Of a DNA stretch of 64,000 bases, positions 12,300 to 26,200 are shown piece after piece. How positions within the stretch are numbered: position 1 is the stretch's first letter; each line of letters begins with the position of its first letter. The translations under genes and the position numbers were made by a program. The stretch is from Cololabis saira (Eukaryota; Chordata; Actinopteri; Beloniformes; Belonidae): positions 13,703,125-13,767,124 of the forward strand of contig NC_084599.1 of NCBI RefSeq assembly GCF_033807715.1. The letters are read 5' to 3'. Below the pieces are notes generated by a model. The model searched no databases, was not told the origin of the DNA, and saw nothing but the letters and a program-made list of their open reading frames with translations.

Positions 12300-14626
12300 C
12301 AAACCTGTGAAGAGGTGGAACTTCCACAAGGCAAGATGGAACCAGTTCACAAATCTAGTGGACTCGGGGATAGACAACCTCCCCCCTCCATCCTCCTTCA
12401 ACCCCGACCTCGCCTACTCAGCCTTCTGCAAACTCACCATCAGGCCATCCCTCGCGGCTTCCGCCGTCGGTATATACCCACCTGGGACGAGGAGTGCGAA
12501 ACACACTACAACGAATACTTGAATGCTGAACCCGGCGAAGAGGCAGCCTCAAAAGCATCAGACCTGACAGAATGCCTCGACAAAAAGCGTAGAGAGCGAT
12601 GGGAGGAAACTGTCCGAGGAATCGACTTCACCCACTCTAGCAGAATGGCTTGGAAGACCTTCAATCGCCTCACAGGCAGAAGCTCCAGACCAACACAATG
12701 CCCTGTATCATCCAATTCAATTGCTGAACAACTTCTTGCCAACGGCCGATTCACGGACACTGCAAAAGACCACACCCGTTCCGTCAAGCAGGAAACTACA
12801 AACCTCTTGCAAGCCCCAGGAGCAGATGGCCACATGTCAACACCATTCACATCCAAAGAGCTCTCCACCGCCATCGGACAACTGAAGAGTGGGAAAGCCC
12901 AGGGGCCAGACAACATCCCACCAGAATTCTTGCTTCACTGTGGCCAAAAATGTCAGAACTGGCTCAAGGAGTTTTACTCCTCCTGCCTCAACCGACTAGC
13001 AATACCCAAGATCTGGCGAAGGGCAACAATCATTGCCTTACCCAAACCCAACAAACCAACGGACAACCCCAAGAACTACCGCCCAATCTCACTTCTCTGT
13101 GTCCCATTCAAGGTCCTGGAGCGACTTCTTTTAGCCCGCCTGGACCCCACCATAGACCCCCAATTACCCGACCAACAAGCAGGATTCCGCCACGGACGCA
13201 GCACCGTCCACCAGATCGTAAAGCTGACAAACGACATCGAAGACAGCTTCGAAAAACGCCACAAAGCAGGCGTTGTCCTGGTGGATCTCACTGCGGCTTA
13301 TGACACCGTCTGGCACCAGGGCCTTACCTTGAAGCTCCTCCGGGGTGTTCCAGACCGCCACCTAGTACGATTTATACGTACTATCCTCTCCAACCGCAGC
13401 TTCATACTGAAGACAAGTGATGGTCAGTCCAGCCGCCCTCGGCGCCTCAAAAACGGAGTCCCCCAAGGATCAGTACTGGCCCCACTGCTCTTCAACTTAT
13501 ACATCAGCGATCTGCCCTACACAACATCAAGGCAGTACGGATACGCGGACGACCTGGCCCTCCTACCTTCCGACAGTAACTGGACAACAGTAGAGGAGAC
13601 CCTAACCTCAGACATGTCACTAATAGCAGGGTACCTGAAAACGTGGAGACTGAAGCTGAGTGTCGCAAAAACATCCTCCACAGCCTTCCATCTCAACACC
13701 AAGGAGGCCCGCCGCCAACTCACAGTTAACGTCAATGGGTCACCCCTGCCGCACAACCCAACCCCCACATACCTCGGAGTGAAACTGGACGGGCAGCTAA
13801 CGTACAAACAACATCTTGAATCGTTGTGTGCCAAAGTCTCCTCCAGGAACAACCTCCTACGTCGACTAGCAGGGTCGTCTTGGGGAGCAAGTGCCTCTAC
13901 CTTAAGAACCGGCGCCCTTGCCCTGGTATACAGCGCGGCAGAATACGCCTCCCCTGCATGGAGTCGCAGTGCGCATGCCAAGAAACTCGACACCACCCTC
14001 AACGAGACCATGAGGATTGTCACCGGCTGCTTGAAACCCACCCCAACGGAGTTCCTCCCGGTACCATCTGGCATCGCACCAGCCGCTCTACGCAGGGAAA
14101 ACCACACACACAGACTTGTGAGTAAGGCCTCGCAGGATCCAACACATCTCCTGCACAAACTTGTGGCAGACTCCCAAGACCCTGGTCGCCAGCGTCTACC
14201 TTCCCGGCGCCCGTTCTCCCGCCACCCAGCAATTTCTGGTGGACCCCCCTTCAACACACTTGAAGTATGGAGAACCAGCTGGCAGGAGACCCGACCCCCT
14301 CAACTCTGAGTCAACCCAAACACGAGTTTACCACCGGGCGCTGACCTTCCTCGCAAGGACTGGTCAACACTAAACCGGCTACGGACGGGTGTGGGCCATT
14401 TCAACACCACCATGCACCGCTTGGGCCTGCGCCCATCAGCAGCCTGCCCATGCGGAGCCGAGGAACAGACCGCCCACCACATCATCCACGAGTGCCCCAC
14501 CTTCCCCCCACCCAATCACCTTGACCTGAATGACCTGAGTCCCGACACAGAGAGCTGGCTGCAGCGGCTGAGCGACATTGCCTAGCTGCCTCACACGAAA
14601 GAAGAAGAAGAAGAAGAATAAAGAAG
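12300..14626 (+). mobile_element. Non-LTR retrotransposon (I/jockey-superfamily-like), 5'-truncated, with (GAA)n tail
   Basis: Contains the long reverse transcriptase frame described separately, a short second frame with the C-terminal cysteine/histidine motif CPCGAEEQTAHHIIHECP (14391-14585), and a 3' end in GAAGAAGAAGAAGAA (14598-14617). No endonuclease domain is visible upstream, so the copy is probably 5'-truncated. It has no counterpart downstream of gene F. Clade assignment is by motif memory only. Confidence 0.8.
12315..14309 (+). CDS. LINE reverse transcriptase ORF (664 codons, nearly intact)
   Basis: The longest open frame in the window. Reverse transcriptase motifs in order: GPDNIPPEFL (near residue 200), NYRPISLL, QAGFRHGRST, VDLTAAYDTVW (motif A with the first catalytic Asp), [14 protein letters not shown] (motif B), YGYADDLALL (motif C, YADD), then PTYLGVKLDG and a C-terminal domain. 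The frame is then broken: the expected CCHC-like tail resumes in another frame at 14391, so one indel between 14309 and 14391 separates ORF body and tail. The start Met is only the first one in the open frame; the true protein probably began upstream with an endonuclease. GC content is clearly higher than in the flanks, as expected for an inserted element. Confidence 0.85.
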   Translation: MELPQGKMEPVHKSSGLGDRQPPPSILLQPRPRLLSLLQTHHQAIPRGFRRRYIPTWDEECETHYNEYLNAEPGEEAASKASDLTECLDKKRRERWEETVRGIDFTHSSRMAWKTFNRLTGRSSRPTQCPVSSNSIAEQLLANGRFTDTAKDHTRSVKQETTNLLQAPGADGHMSTPFTSKELSTAIGQLKSGKAQGPDNIPPEFLLHCGQKCQNWLKEFYSSCLNRLAIPKIWRRATIIALPKPNKPTDNPKNYRPISLLCVPFKVLERLLLARLDPTIDPQLPDQQAGFRHGRSTVHQIVKLTNDIEDSFEKRHKAGVVLVDLTAAYDTVWHQGLTLKLLRGVPDRHLVRFIRTILSNRSFILKTSDGQSSRPRRLKNGVPQGSVLAPLLFNLYISDLPYTTSRQYGYADDLALLPSDSNWTTVEETLTSDMSLIAGYLKTWRLKLSVAKTSSTAFHLNTKEARRQLTVNVNGSPLPHNPTPTYLGVKLDGQLTYKQHLESLCAKVSSRNNLLRRLAGSSWGASASTLRTGALALVYSAAEYASPAWSRSAHAKKLDTTLNETMRIVTGCLKPTPTEFLPVPSGIAPAALRRENHTHRLVSKASQDPTHLLHKLVADSQDPGRQRLPSRRPFSRHPAISGGPPFNTLEVWRTSWQETRPPQL

Positions 14627-14639
14627 TTGCTGCAGATTC

Positions 14640-16130
14640 GTCAGCTGCACATCCATGATCCGAATCTCCTGTTCCACCACATCCCAAAAGTGCTCTATTG
14701 GATTGAGATCTGGTGACGGTGGAGGCCATTTGAGTAGTGAACTCATTGTCACGTTCAACAGTCTGACATGATTCATGCTTTATGACATGGTGCGTTATCC
14801 TGTTGGAAGTAGCATCAGAAGATGGTACACTGTGGTCATAAAGGGATGGACATGGGGGCACGGTGGCGCAGCAGGTAGTGCAGCCGTCTCACAGCAAGAA
14901 GGTCCTGGGTTCGATTCCCGCCGGGGTTGGCGAAAGGGCCTTTCTGTGTGGAGTTTGCATGTTCTCCCCGTGTTCCCTTGGGTAGCTACCCTCACAAAAA
15001 CATGCAACAGTCCTGGGTTATACATGCCCCCTCTGGCCAGCCGGGGCGCTAGATGGGGTGGGGAGGATCCGGCCAGAATAACGTGATCCTTCCACGCGCT
15101 ACGTCCGGCCGGAGAAACCCCACCCTGTCTGGTGAAAAGATGCGGCCTGCTCACTCCTCAGGTTAAGGAGGAGACCTGATCTCAGTGCAGGGCCCTCCCG
15201 GGGTTGGTAGAGGATGGCAATGCCCAGGACTGTAGGTTAGGTAGGAGCACTGGGTGATAAAATGGGGGAAAAAAACAGGATCAAAATATTTTTTTTAATA
15301 AAGGGATGGACATGGTCAGCAACAATACTCAGGTAGACTGTAGCATTGACACAATGCTCAATTGGTAGTAATGGGCCCAATGTGTGCCTGGAAATATCCC
15401 CCACACCATTACACCACCAGCTTGAACGATTGATACAAGGCAGGATGGATCCATGCTTTCATGTTGTTGATGCCAAATTCTGACCCTACCATCCGAATGT
15501 CACAGCTGAAATCAAGACTCATCAGAACAGGCAACGTTTTTCCAATCTTCTGTTGTCCAATTTTGGTGAACCTGTGGGAATTGTAGCCTCAGTTTCCCGT
15601 TCTTAGCCGACAGGAGTGGCACCTGGTTTGGTCTTCTGCTGCTTTAGTCCATCCGCCTCAAGGTTCAACTTGTTGCATGTTCAGAGATGCTCTTCTGCAT
15701 ACCTCAGGTTGTAATGGGTGGTTATTTGAGTTATGTTGCCTTTCTACCAGCTTGAACCAGTCTGGCTATTCTCCTCTGACCTCTGGCATCAAAAAGCATT
15801 TGGGCCGCTCACTGCATATTTTCTCTTTTTCGGACCATTCTCTGTAAACCCTAGAGAGGGTTGTGCATGAAAATCCCAGTAGATCAGCAGTTTCTGAAAC
15901 ATTTCAGACCAGCCCGTCTGGCACCAACAACCGTGTCACGTTCAAAGTTACTTAAATCACCTTACTTCCCCGTTCTGATGCTCGGTTTGACATGCAGCTG
16001 TTACAGTGTCTCCTCCACTCATCCCCTCTAATCTTGTCCCTCCACAACAACCGGTCTGCCTCACCCCCACAGCTCATGCACTGCATACTTTTCACCGCAG
16101 GTGACATGAGTTGTGGGTGATTAGAGAAGG
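14640..16130 (-). mobile_element. Degenerate Tc1/mariner-like transposon, split by a SINE
   Basis: On the minus strand the stretch WPPPSPDLNPIEHFWDVV (about 14720) is the signature around the third catalytic acid of Tc1-like transposases. Further transposase-like fragments follow on the far side of the SINE (15316-15560). Many stops and frameshifts make it a dead copy. The distal part (15690-16130, from GTTGCCTTTCTACCAGC) is repeated at about 22360-22820. Confidence 0.75.
14856..15297 (+). mobile_element. tRNA-type SINE with A and B boxes and 18-bp target duplication
   Basis: Starts GGGCACGGTGGCGCAGCAGG. TGGCGCAGCAGG fits the pol III A box, and GGTTCGATTCC is an exact B box about 40 bp further on. 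The body continues with the widespread fish repeat GTGGAGTTTGCATGTTCTCC and ends in an A-rich then T-rich tail. ATAAAGGGATGGACATGG (18 bp) flanks both sides (14838-14855 and 15298-15315) as a perfect target site duplication. The target is the Tc1-like element. Confidence 0.88.
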
Positions 16131-16138
16131 AGTTCCAG

Positions 16139-16934
16139 CAGGGTCGGCGTCATGGGGGGTCATCCGCGGGCCATGCCCCCCCAAATGAGTTATTGTGCCC
16201 CCCTCCACTCGCCCACAAGCAGGCCAAGCCTTTGTGCCAAACTTTGTATTTTATTGATTACTTATCTTATTGAACGTGAAATCATCCTTCGTAAATTACA
16301 TTTAATTAAAACCCGTGCTTATTAATCACAAAACACAGGTTAAACATCATGACCAAATCCGCTCCGACCCGGTGTGTCAGTATCAGCGCAGACAGACTGC
16401 AGCTTCGCCTGAATTATGGTTCCGCTTTAAATCGACGGCGTAGCCGACGGCGTAGGGTCGCGGTGCGGGGTGCGTCGGCGCGTACCCTACGCCGTCGGTT
16501 CTGCGTTGGTGTGACGCGGAACCATAAATCAGCCAATCAGGGACAAGGGGTTGGGGGAGCTGGGTTGATGTTGATCCGCGGACCAAACTTGTTAAGGAGC
16601 ATCAAACTCACTCTTATCTACGCGGAAATAACGCTAAAATATAAAGAAGGCTTCCCAAAGTGTGATCTATGGTGAAATAGGAAAATTAAGATGTGCAACT
16701 CTTCTAAAGGTGAGACATGCATTTAATTGACTTCATGGCGCCACCCTTGGCGTTTATTATCACGCAAATGTGGAATGTTTGGGTCTGTCTAATTTCATCA
16801 AATTAAATTTGGAGATTCACCGTTCACATTTTTATGTGTATGCGTTGTATGAGAGATATGGAGAGGGCGAGGGAGGGAGAGACGTGGCCTGTACGTCGTC
16901 GTTTTTTTTTTTTTTGCATTTTGGGTGCACAATA

Positions 16935-16965
<31 letters not shown>

Positions 16966-17136
16966 ATTAAAAAGAGATTTTGCAGTATGTTGTGTAATTG
17001 AAACTGGTTTGCTGTGATCGTTGATGGCAAACTCATATTAAGCATTTACATCATATTGCGTTCTTGAACGGCAGTTTGTGCCCCCCCGCTGGTTATTATG
17101 TGCCCCCCAATTAGATCTGTTCTGCCGCCGACTCTG
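16139..17136. mobile_element. Non-autonomous hAT-like element 1 (8-bp target duplication)
   Basis: Perfect 8-bp direct repeats AGTTCCAG lie at 16131-16138 and 17137-17144. The ends CAGGGTCGGCG and CGCCGACTCTG are imperfect inverted repeats. The 998-bp body has no transposase. It contains a CG-rich inverted repeat (about 16418-16526) beginning ATGGTTCCGC and ending GCGGAACCAT, and a short (GT)n run at 16938-16965. A related repeat at 22800-22850 runs uninterrupted across the insertion point, providing an empty site. Confidence 0.82.
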
Positions 17137-18086
17137 AGTTCCAGTCAGGTTATAGCACAGCTTCAGCCACTCTCCTCATCAGATCCCTCTGCGTATTTCA
17201 ACCCCGGTTCTTCAGTCATTCATCGCCAGATCTTCCCTAGGAATTGCCTAGCAAGTATCCAGTCTGTGTATGTCACGTATATAGCTGCCTGTTTGTATGC
17301 TGACACTCTTGAGGATATCTTTAGTGATTTTTTTTTTGATAACTGCCTCTTTCTGTGACTCGCCAGCTTAACTCAAACTCTGCCCTATCCCCTATCGTCC
17401 TGGACACCTTTCAACCCATTAACTTACCTGATCTGATGGATTTGATCATGAAAATGAAATTGTCCTCTAGCTCTCTGGATGTACTACCACCGTCCCTTTT
17501 TCTAAATGTCTTGCCAACCATTGGTCCCACTGTGACACCTCCCTGTCAGCAGGTCATATCCCCTCTTATCTTAAACATGCAACCATCCAGCCCATATTAA
17601 AGAAACCAAATTTGGACCCTGATCTGCCTATTAACTATAGGCCTATATCTAAACTCCCCTTCCTGTCAAAAATCTTGGAAAAGGTTGTTGCCAACCAACT
17701 CATTGCTGTATTAGAAAGGCACAATATTTTTGACAAGTTCCAGTCGGGATTTAGAAAGTTGCACTCTACTGAAACTGCTCTCTTGAAGGTTTCCAATGAC
17801 ATTTTAATGTCTACTGATGCAGGTGACTGCACAGGTGACTGCTAGTTTTACTTGACCTCAGCTCTACTTTTGATACGGTTGACCCCTATATCCTGATCAA
17901 ACGACTCCGTGACAGTGCTGTCATATCACGCATTGCCTTGGATTGGATAACATCTTACCTCTGACAGAAGCTTCTCAGTTTCAAATGGTGACCTTACATC
18001 AGACTCCTCTCCACTGTACTGTGGTGTCCCGCAAGGTTCGGTTTTAGGGCCACTTTTATTTTCTCAGTACCTGCTACCCCTGGGAC

Positions 18087-19744
<1,658 letters not shown>

Positions 19745-20477
19745 CCTGGGACATATAAACGATTACAACATCCCCTATCATTTATATGCTGACGACATCC
19801 AACTACATTTTCCTGTTAAGCCAGGTGTTGGGCCACAGTCCCATAGATATAAAGGCTAGATGACTCACGGCGGAGTCTCCAGCGTCGTTCACCCGCGGCC
19901 ATCTTGCCACAGGAGACTCTCTGGTGCGCATGCGTGCGCTATAGTTGTTGCTGTTGGAGGGTGAGTGGTCTGTACAGACAAAAATACTCATAACTTGCTG
20001 AAATCTTGACGGATTTACAAACGGATTGGTTCATCATAAACGTCATTAACGTGGGTATGATTCGGGATGCTTGGACATGTTGAAATTGTATCTCTTCGTT
20101 TGCGAAAAACGACCTAATCATGCAGCATATACAATAGTTGTGTATAACTAACGTTAACGTTACCTGCCCAAGTTATCAAGGGTGACCACCAGTACTCAAG
20201 TTGTAAAAAAAGAAAAATCAGGGGGGATGGTGGATTTTATCATATGGGGACAGATCATTTGTGCTGAATACAAATAATATAATATATTACAAATAATAGC
20301 AGTGACCAAAACACCTGCAGAAATACTGCAGGAATGACATAGCAACAGTTAAATGCAGCCTTCTGTAAGCTTTAAATATCCACTGGGCTTACATCAAATA
20401 CATCAAAACACAACAATAAAAAACAGTTTTCTGAACTTATCAATATGACTCTGTCCTTCACAGGATAAGTAAAATGG

Positions 20478-20806
20478 ATCACTGCAAAAACTCAAAATCT
20501 TAACAAGAATATTTGTCTTATTTCTAGTTAAAATGTCTCATTTTAGTAAAAAAATCTCATTACACTTAAAACAAGACTCATGACTGGAAAAAAACAACAA
20601 TTTTCACCTGTTTCAAGTAGATTTTCACTTGAAATAAGTAGAAAAATCTGCCAGTGGAACAAGATTTTCTTGCTTATAAGAAGTAATAAGAAGATAAATT
20701 TTGTTCCACTGGCAGATTTTCCTACTTATTTCAAGTGAAAATTTACTTGAAACTGGTGAAAATTGTCAAATAAGTTATTTTTCTGGTCTTATTTTTCTGG
20801 TAATGA
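20478..20806. mobile_element. Palindromic MITE nested in hAT-like element 3
   Basis: Begins CACTGCAAAAACTCAAAATC. Two arms, GAAATAAGTAGAAAAATCTG CCAGTGGAACAAG and its reverse complement (about 20630-20665 and 20697-20745), form a long hairpin around a short AT-rich loop. The right terminal repeat seems truncated. I recognise it as a MITE widespread in fish. Confidence 0.7.
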
Positions 20807-20884
20807 CTCTAAATGTTGAAATAGCAGTAAAACCACATTCATTGATGAAATGACATATGGGATGGAAAGGGGGGATGGATAGAG

Positions 20885-20887
<3 letters not shown>

Positions 20888-20937
<50 letters not shown>

Positions 20938-21030
20938 TATGTAATGTCATGACGTAAATACATCATAATGTAATAATATATTAATATGTTATGTCATATG
21001 AATACATGTTATATGGTAATAATATGTATA

Positions 21031-21068
<38 letters not shown>

Positions 21069-21085
21069 GGTAATAATATATATAT
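20888..21085. repeat. (AT)n / (TATATG)n microsatellites
   Basis: Two AT-dinucleotide runs (20888-20928 and about 21028-21062) separated by a spacer with repeated TTATATGGTAATAATAT blocks. Confidence 0.9.
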
Positions 21086-21540
21086 ATGTTATAATGTAAC
21101 TATAAATATTACTAAGAATACTATAGAAATATTGATTAAATATGAAAACCATGTCATGGCTATCTGTTTCTGGTTATTTTCATATAAAAGTACGTTTTTC
21201 AATGTTTATAATTATTCACAAGTATGCAGTGTCATAACTACATCTCTGACGTTCATGACAAACCAAACTGTTTGAAAATCTGTTGAGAATTGAGCAAGTT
21301 AAGGTTGTTTAAGCAGTACATGCTCCATTGAACACAATGTTATTCTGAGCGAGCTCTCCTGTGGCAAGATGGCCGCCGTGTGACAACGTCGCTCTCCATT
21401 GGAAGCAGCGTGGACGAGTCATCTAGCCTTTATATATGTCTATGCACAGTCCTATGTGAACATGGGAAGCCTTAAATTGAACTTTAAGGCCCAGCTCTGA
21501 GGCCTAACTCTGAGACCAGCCTTGATTTTCTTACAGCTGA

Positions 21541-22340
21541 CTGCATGGTTTGGAACAAAGGAACCTTCATAATGACTCAAAGCCCGAGCAGGATTTGCAT
21601 TTACGGCCCTTCAGTGATAAGGAATAGCCCTCTCATTGGCATGGACCCCAAACCACAGGGGGGGGGACGCAGTCGCAGCCTGGGCCCAGTGATAAAAAGC
21701 AGGCTCCCCCTCTGTCTTTCTCTTTCCTCTTTTTTACCTCGGACCTGTCCACGTTCCCATGTAGTTCTCTATGAGCAATGAAGAAGGCCACAACTCCTAT
21801 TTTAGCATGAAGAGCTACTAGCTATGGGCCGGCCTCCTCCATTATCGTGACCGAAGAAGCATCTGTCTGGAGCGCTGCAACGAGTGACCTGCGAACGTTC
21901 CGAGACCTAGATGAGCCAAACAAGGGACCCTTGTATGCCTCGATATGAATGCCTTTGGACCGACCCGGAGCTGAAGGAGGCCCAGCTGCTGTGCCCATGC
22001 ATTCCCCTCATCCACACTGAGATGAGGAGAGCAGGAGAGAGAGAGAGAAACGCTCTTTATCAGGATCACCTGCGGAGCATAACCATCTAGCTGTTCACCA
22101 TGAAACGCTGACCGGCAAGACCAAACCACCTTTTTCTTCAACTACAAAGATCCACCTAAGAGGCTGTTTTGTGTCTGGACAGAGAAACATAGTTAACACA
22201 TTTGACTAGCGTAGTTTTGCGCTGTGAGTTGGACCGCTGATCCGTCACAACTGGGTTTATTAGTTTAAGTGTGTTTGTTTATTTTATTGTTTGTCTACTG
22301 TTGCATCCACGTTGCTGGATCTTAGTGACATGTTCCTCCA
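21541..22340. other. Unclassified intergenic sequence
   Basis: No gene recognised. The stretch is moderately GC-rich, with a run GGGGGGGG near 21660 and a GAGAGAGAGA run near 22035. It could be part of an LTR element or another old repeat, but I see no primer-binding site, terminal repeats or coding motif to support that. Confidence 0.4.
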
Positions 22341-22870
22341 CAACAGAAAACAAAGCCCTTCCTCAGTTATGTTGCTTTTCTACCAGCTCGAACCAGTCTG
22401 GCCATTCTCCTCCGACCTCTGGCATCAACAAAGCAATTGGGCCCACAGAACTGCTGCTCACTGCATATTTTCTATTTTTTGGACCATTCTCTGCAAACCT
22501 TAGAGATGGTTGTTCATGAAAATCCCAGTAGATCAGCATTTCAGACCAGCCCGTCTGGCACCAACAACCATGTCACATTTAAATGACAATGATTAAATGA
22601 TGAAATTAGATCACCTTTCTTCCCTGATGCTCAGTTTGACCTGCAGCTGTTATGGTGTCACCTCCACTCATCCCCTCTAATGCTGTCCCTCCACAACAAC
22701 CAGTCTGCCCCTCATCCCCTCTAATGCTGTCCCTCCACAACAACCAGTCTGCCCCACAGCTCATGCACTGCGTGCTCTTCGCCGCAGGTGAAATGAGTTG
22801 TGGGTGATAAGGGAAGGAGTTCCAGTCAGGTCTAGCACAGCTGCAACCACTCTCCTAATCAGATCCCTCT
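22341..22870. mobile_element. Second copy of the Tc1-associated repeat
   Basis: From TATGTTGCTTTTCTACCAGC to GATCCCTCTGCCTATTTAAA, this repeats 15690-16138 plus 17137-17190. A 46-bp block with CCCCTCTAATGCTGTCC is tandemly duplicated near 22670-22740. It lacks hAT-like element 1 and so gives its empty site. Confidence 0.7.
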
Positions 22871-23149
22871 GCCTATTTAAACTCCGGTTCTAGTCCTGAT
22901 TTAGTTTTAGAGAACTGGAATGGTTGTTGTTTGTGTCTCTGCCTGTTCCCATTTCTGTTTGTTTTCTCTCTTGCAGATTCCAAAGGCTTGTGTGCCTGTT
23001 GTGTGTTTTCCTGGGTTTCTCTCGTTTCAGACTTGCAGTGGAAGCCCACTGAAAGTTTAAAAGTCACAGTACAACAGGAATTTGATTTACTAACAGCAGG
23101 TATCATAATCCTGGACTGATGCAAACCATCATGACTGACTCCACTGTAC

Positions 23150-23155
23150 TTTATT
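23150..23155 (-). terminator. Polyadenylation signal of gene B
   Basis: AATAAA on the minus strand, about 118 bp beyond the stop codon of gene B. Confidence 0.5.
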
Positions 23156-23272
23156 TTCCTGTTTAGTGGACCTTGAACAATGAAACAAACCATTTTCTTT
23201 ACCATTTTCATTACAAAACACATGTAGCAGGACATCGTGACTCTTTGTCATCAATTTGGGAAAGTTGATGTT

Positions 23273-26200
23273 TCAACGTGATACAACACAGAGGCGGTAA
23301 GGTTTGGGGCCTCGGATGCCTCCCAGCTTGAACTCCAGACTAGGCTGCTCTCCAGCAGGAGCAGAGTAAGAAAACCTCTGAAGGAGGGAGGTGAAAAAGA
23401 GGAATAACTCCATCCTGGCCAGCTGCTCCCCGAGACACACACGTTGACCTGTAAATAGAAATGACCATGGAATTTAGTCATGAATACTAATACAGTAACA
23501 ATGCAATACCACAAACTACTCGCACAATCCACAAGCTACTCCCTTTGATCAGTTGCTCCTGGAGGACACAGACGGGTTGCCAAACCAGCCGAGCAACATA
23601 ATGTCCCCAGTGTGTCTGTTCCCAGTTGGACGTGCCCAAAAATTCTTCCCAGGAAGCCAAGATGCCTGTACCACCTTAACTGGATCCTCCCAATGTGGAG
23701 AACACTCCACCCTGAGTCCCTCGAGAGACTTTGGAGTTACCACCCAACAAAATACCAAGGAACATGGTCTATGCTCTCTCCAAGTCCACAAAGCATATAT
23801 GGATCGGTTAGGCATACTCCCACGTTCCTTCCTGGAACCTAGCTAGGGGAAAGTGCTGGTCCTGTGTTCCATGGCTGGGATGGACCAGAGATTGTTCCTC
23901 CTGAGTCCAAGGTTTGACTACCTACTAGACCCTCTGCTCCAGCACTCTTGCACAGACCCTTGCATTGGCTGAGGAGTGTAATCCCCTATATTTTGAACAT
24001 TCCACCTGGTCCGCCTTCTTCAAGATGGAAACCATCACACCAGTCTCCCAATCTAGCACAGTTATTTATTCACTGATCCTGATGTCCAAGCAATGTTGCT
24101 GAGATGTGTCAACCAAGACCGTCTCACGACATCTAACGTCTTGAGAAACTTAAACAAACCTTAGCCACCCCTGGAGCCCTGATGCCTCAGAGCTTTCTAT
24201 CTACATCACAGGTGTCAAACTGAATCAACGGAGGGCCGGTGTCCTGCATGTTTTAGATGTGTCACTGCTTTAACACACCTGATTCTAATTAATCATCATC
24301 AAAAGCTTATCATCAAAGTCTGGATAGTTCTGATGATGACACAGCTCTTTGTATCACGGTGTGCTAAAAAAGGGACACAACTAAAACATGCAGGACACCG
24401 GCCCTCGAGGACTGGAGTCCGACACCCCTGAATCAATGACCTCTTCCCCAGTAATGTATGAATCCACCTCAGAGCCCACGGGATTTACCTCCTCTGTCCA
24501 AGACATGTTGTTGAGATTGAAAGGATCTTCAAAATGTTCCTTCCACCGCTGTACACATCAAACAGTACTGATAAAGACACATTTGTCCACTTGAGACACT
24601 TAATAGTTTGCTTGACTCTTCTTAAGGGCTGGGACACACCAACCCGATAATGGGCCGTCAGACATCGTCAGGCAGTCGGGTGAGATCAGTGACTCGATTC
24701 CGGTTGGTGTGTACCGTGCAGTCGTCCATAGGCGTCCGCACCGGCGTTCATTTTGGCCGATGAGACATGTAGAATTGGCCACTAGCCCTCGGCCTCTATA
24801 ATCTGATTGGTGGAGCGCTAGCCATTGACTACAGAATCCGAGTTAACCAGAAATGATGATGGTAAACTTACTAGCTAAACAGCAATGGCACAGACGCTAC
24901 ACTACACTCTATCATGGCATCGGTTTGGATTTGGATTCTGTTTGACTGTGTTGTGAACACCAGTATGTTTCATTATTAGCCATCGTATCAGAAGTGAAAA
25001 CACTGACTGCGTTTACATGCAGTCAATAACCCTTTTAAAACCGGAATATTAGCAATAACCCGGTGTTGCACGGCCATGTAAACACCAATAACCCCTTTGA
25101 ATAACCGGAATTTGCTCATATTCCAGTTTTTAAAAACCCGAATATGACCCCTGGGTTACTCTTTTCATAACCCGAATATTCGGTCATGTAAACGCCTAAC
25201 GGGATATCCGATCAAATGGAACATGAATTTGTTTTCTGCGCATGCTCTGTTCGCAAGGAATCTTGGGGCCAAATCCACAAACAATAGATTGCGCCCGCAA
25301 ATAGCACTGTGAATTGCGCCGCATTTGCGCCCGCAATTTGCCCCGCTTTAAGGTCCTATTCACAAAAGATTTTGCTCTAATGATATGCCGGCGCAAACAC
25401 GCCCATAAAGTTTTGCAGCTGAGTGCAATTTTCCCTTGTCTGAGTAAGTGAGCGGAGCTTAAGATTAAGATTCCCAGAATATTCTAATTTTTTGAGATAG
25501 GATATTTGAGTTTTCTTAAGCTGTAAGCCATGATCAGCAATATTAAAATAATAAAAGGCTTGCAATATTTCAGTTGATTTTTAATGAATCCAGAATGTGT
25601 GACATAAGCTAATGAAATGTCAAATGTTAAGAGGCTGTGCGCATTTACGTACAAGGCACAGCACTGGTAACTTCATTAACACCGGATCGGGATCAGATCA
25701 GGATCTAATGGTAATTCATGTTCTTTGTTTTGCTACACACACCTACAGGTCAGCTGTTAAACACACACATTCTACATTTATATGTTTATATGGTGGAATT
25801 GTTTGTAATAAAGCAGCCCCTTACTGTATGGATGAATCCTGAGCTCCGTCCTGTTATTTTTATTTTTAAATCCGAGATAAGTCTACAACCCCACTTGATC
25901 TGACTGTCTACAGTCATGTCTGACTGTAGATTTCACCTTTAATATCATTCAGTATCACACAGGCTTGAATGATATTGAAGAGAGAGAGAAACAGAGACAG
26001 ACGGGGAGTGAGGAGTGAGTTTGCGCGCAGTTAATACACGCTTCGAAAAGACGGTATTTGCTCCACAATTTTTGGGTGTGGAAAATAGCGCTGGCCTTTG
26101 TGAATTAGACGGTTTTTGTAATGAGGCTTATTTGCATAGAAAGGGGGCACTTTTGCGCCGAATGTATGAATTTTACCTTATTTACATGCATGCAAATGGC

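Larger units (their letters stand above)
19842..21444. mobile_element. Non-autonomous hAT-like element 3 (8-bp target duplication)
   Basis: Perfect direct repeats CACAGTCC at 19834-19841 and 21445-21452. The ends are inverted repeats: CATAGATATAAAGGCTAGAT on the left, and AGCCTTTATATATGTCTATG as its counterpart on the right. Subterminal GGCGGAGTC, GCCATCTTGCCACAGGAGA and GGCAAGATGGCC also pair in opposite orientation. The 1603-bp body has no transposase but contains a palindromic MITE (20478-20806) and AT-rich microsatellites. Confidence 0.88.

Noticed and set aside
13517..14257. 246-codon minus-strand frame
   Set aside because: It is antisense to the LINE reverse transcriptase and only reflects its codon use.
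14870..14935. Possible tRNA gene with A and B boxes
   Set aside because: It is the head of a 440-bp SINE with target duplications; no cloverleaf with a plausible anticodon arm was made out.
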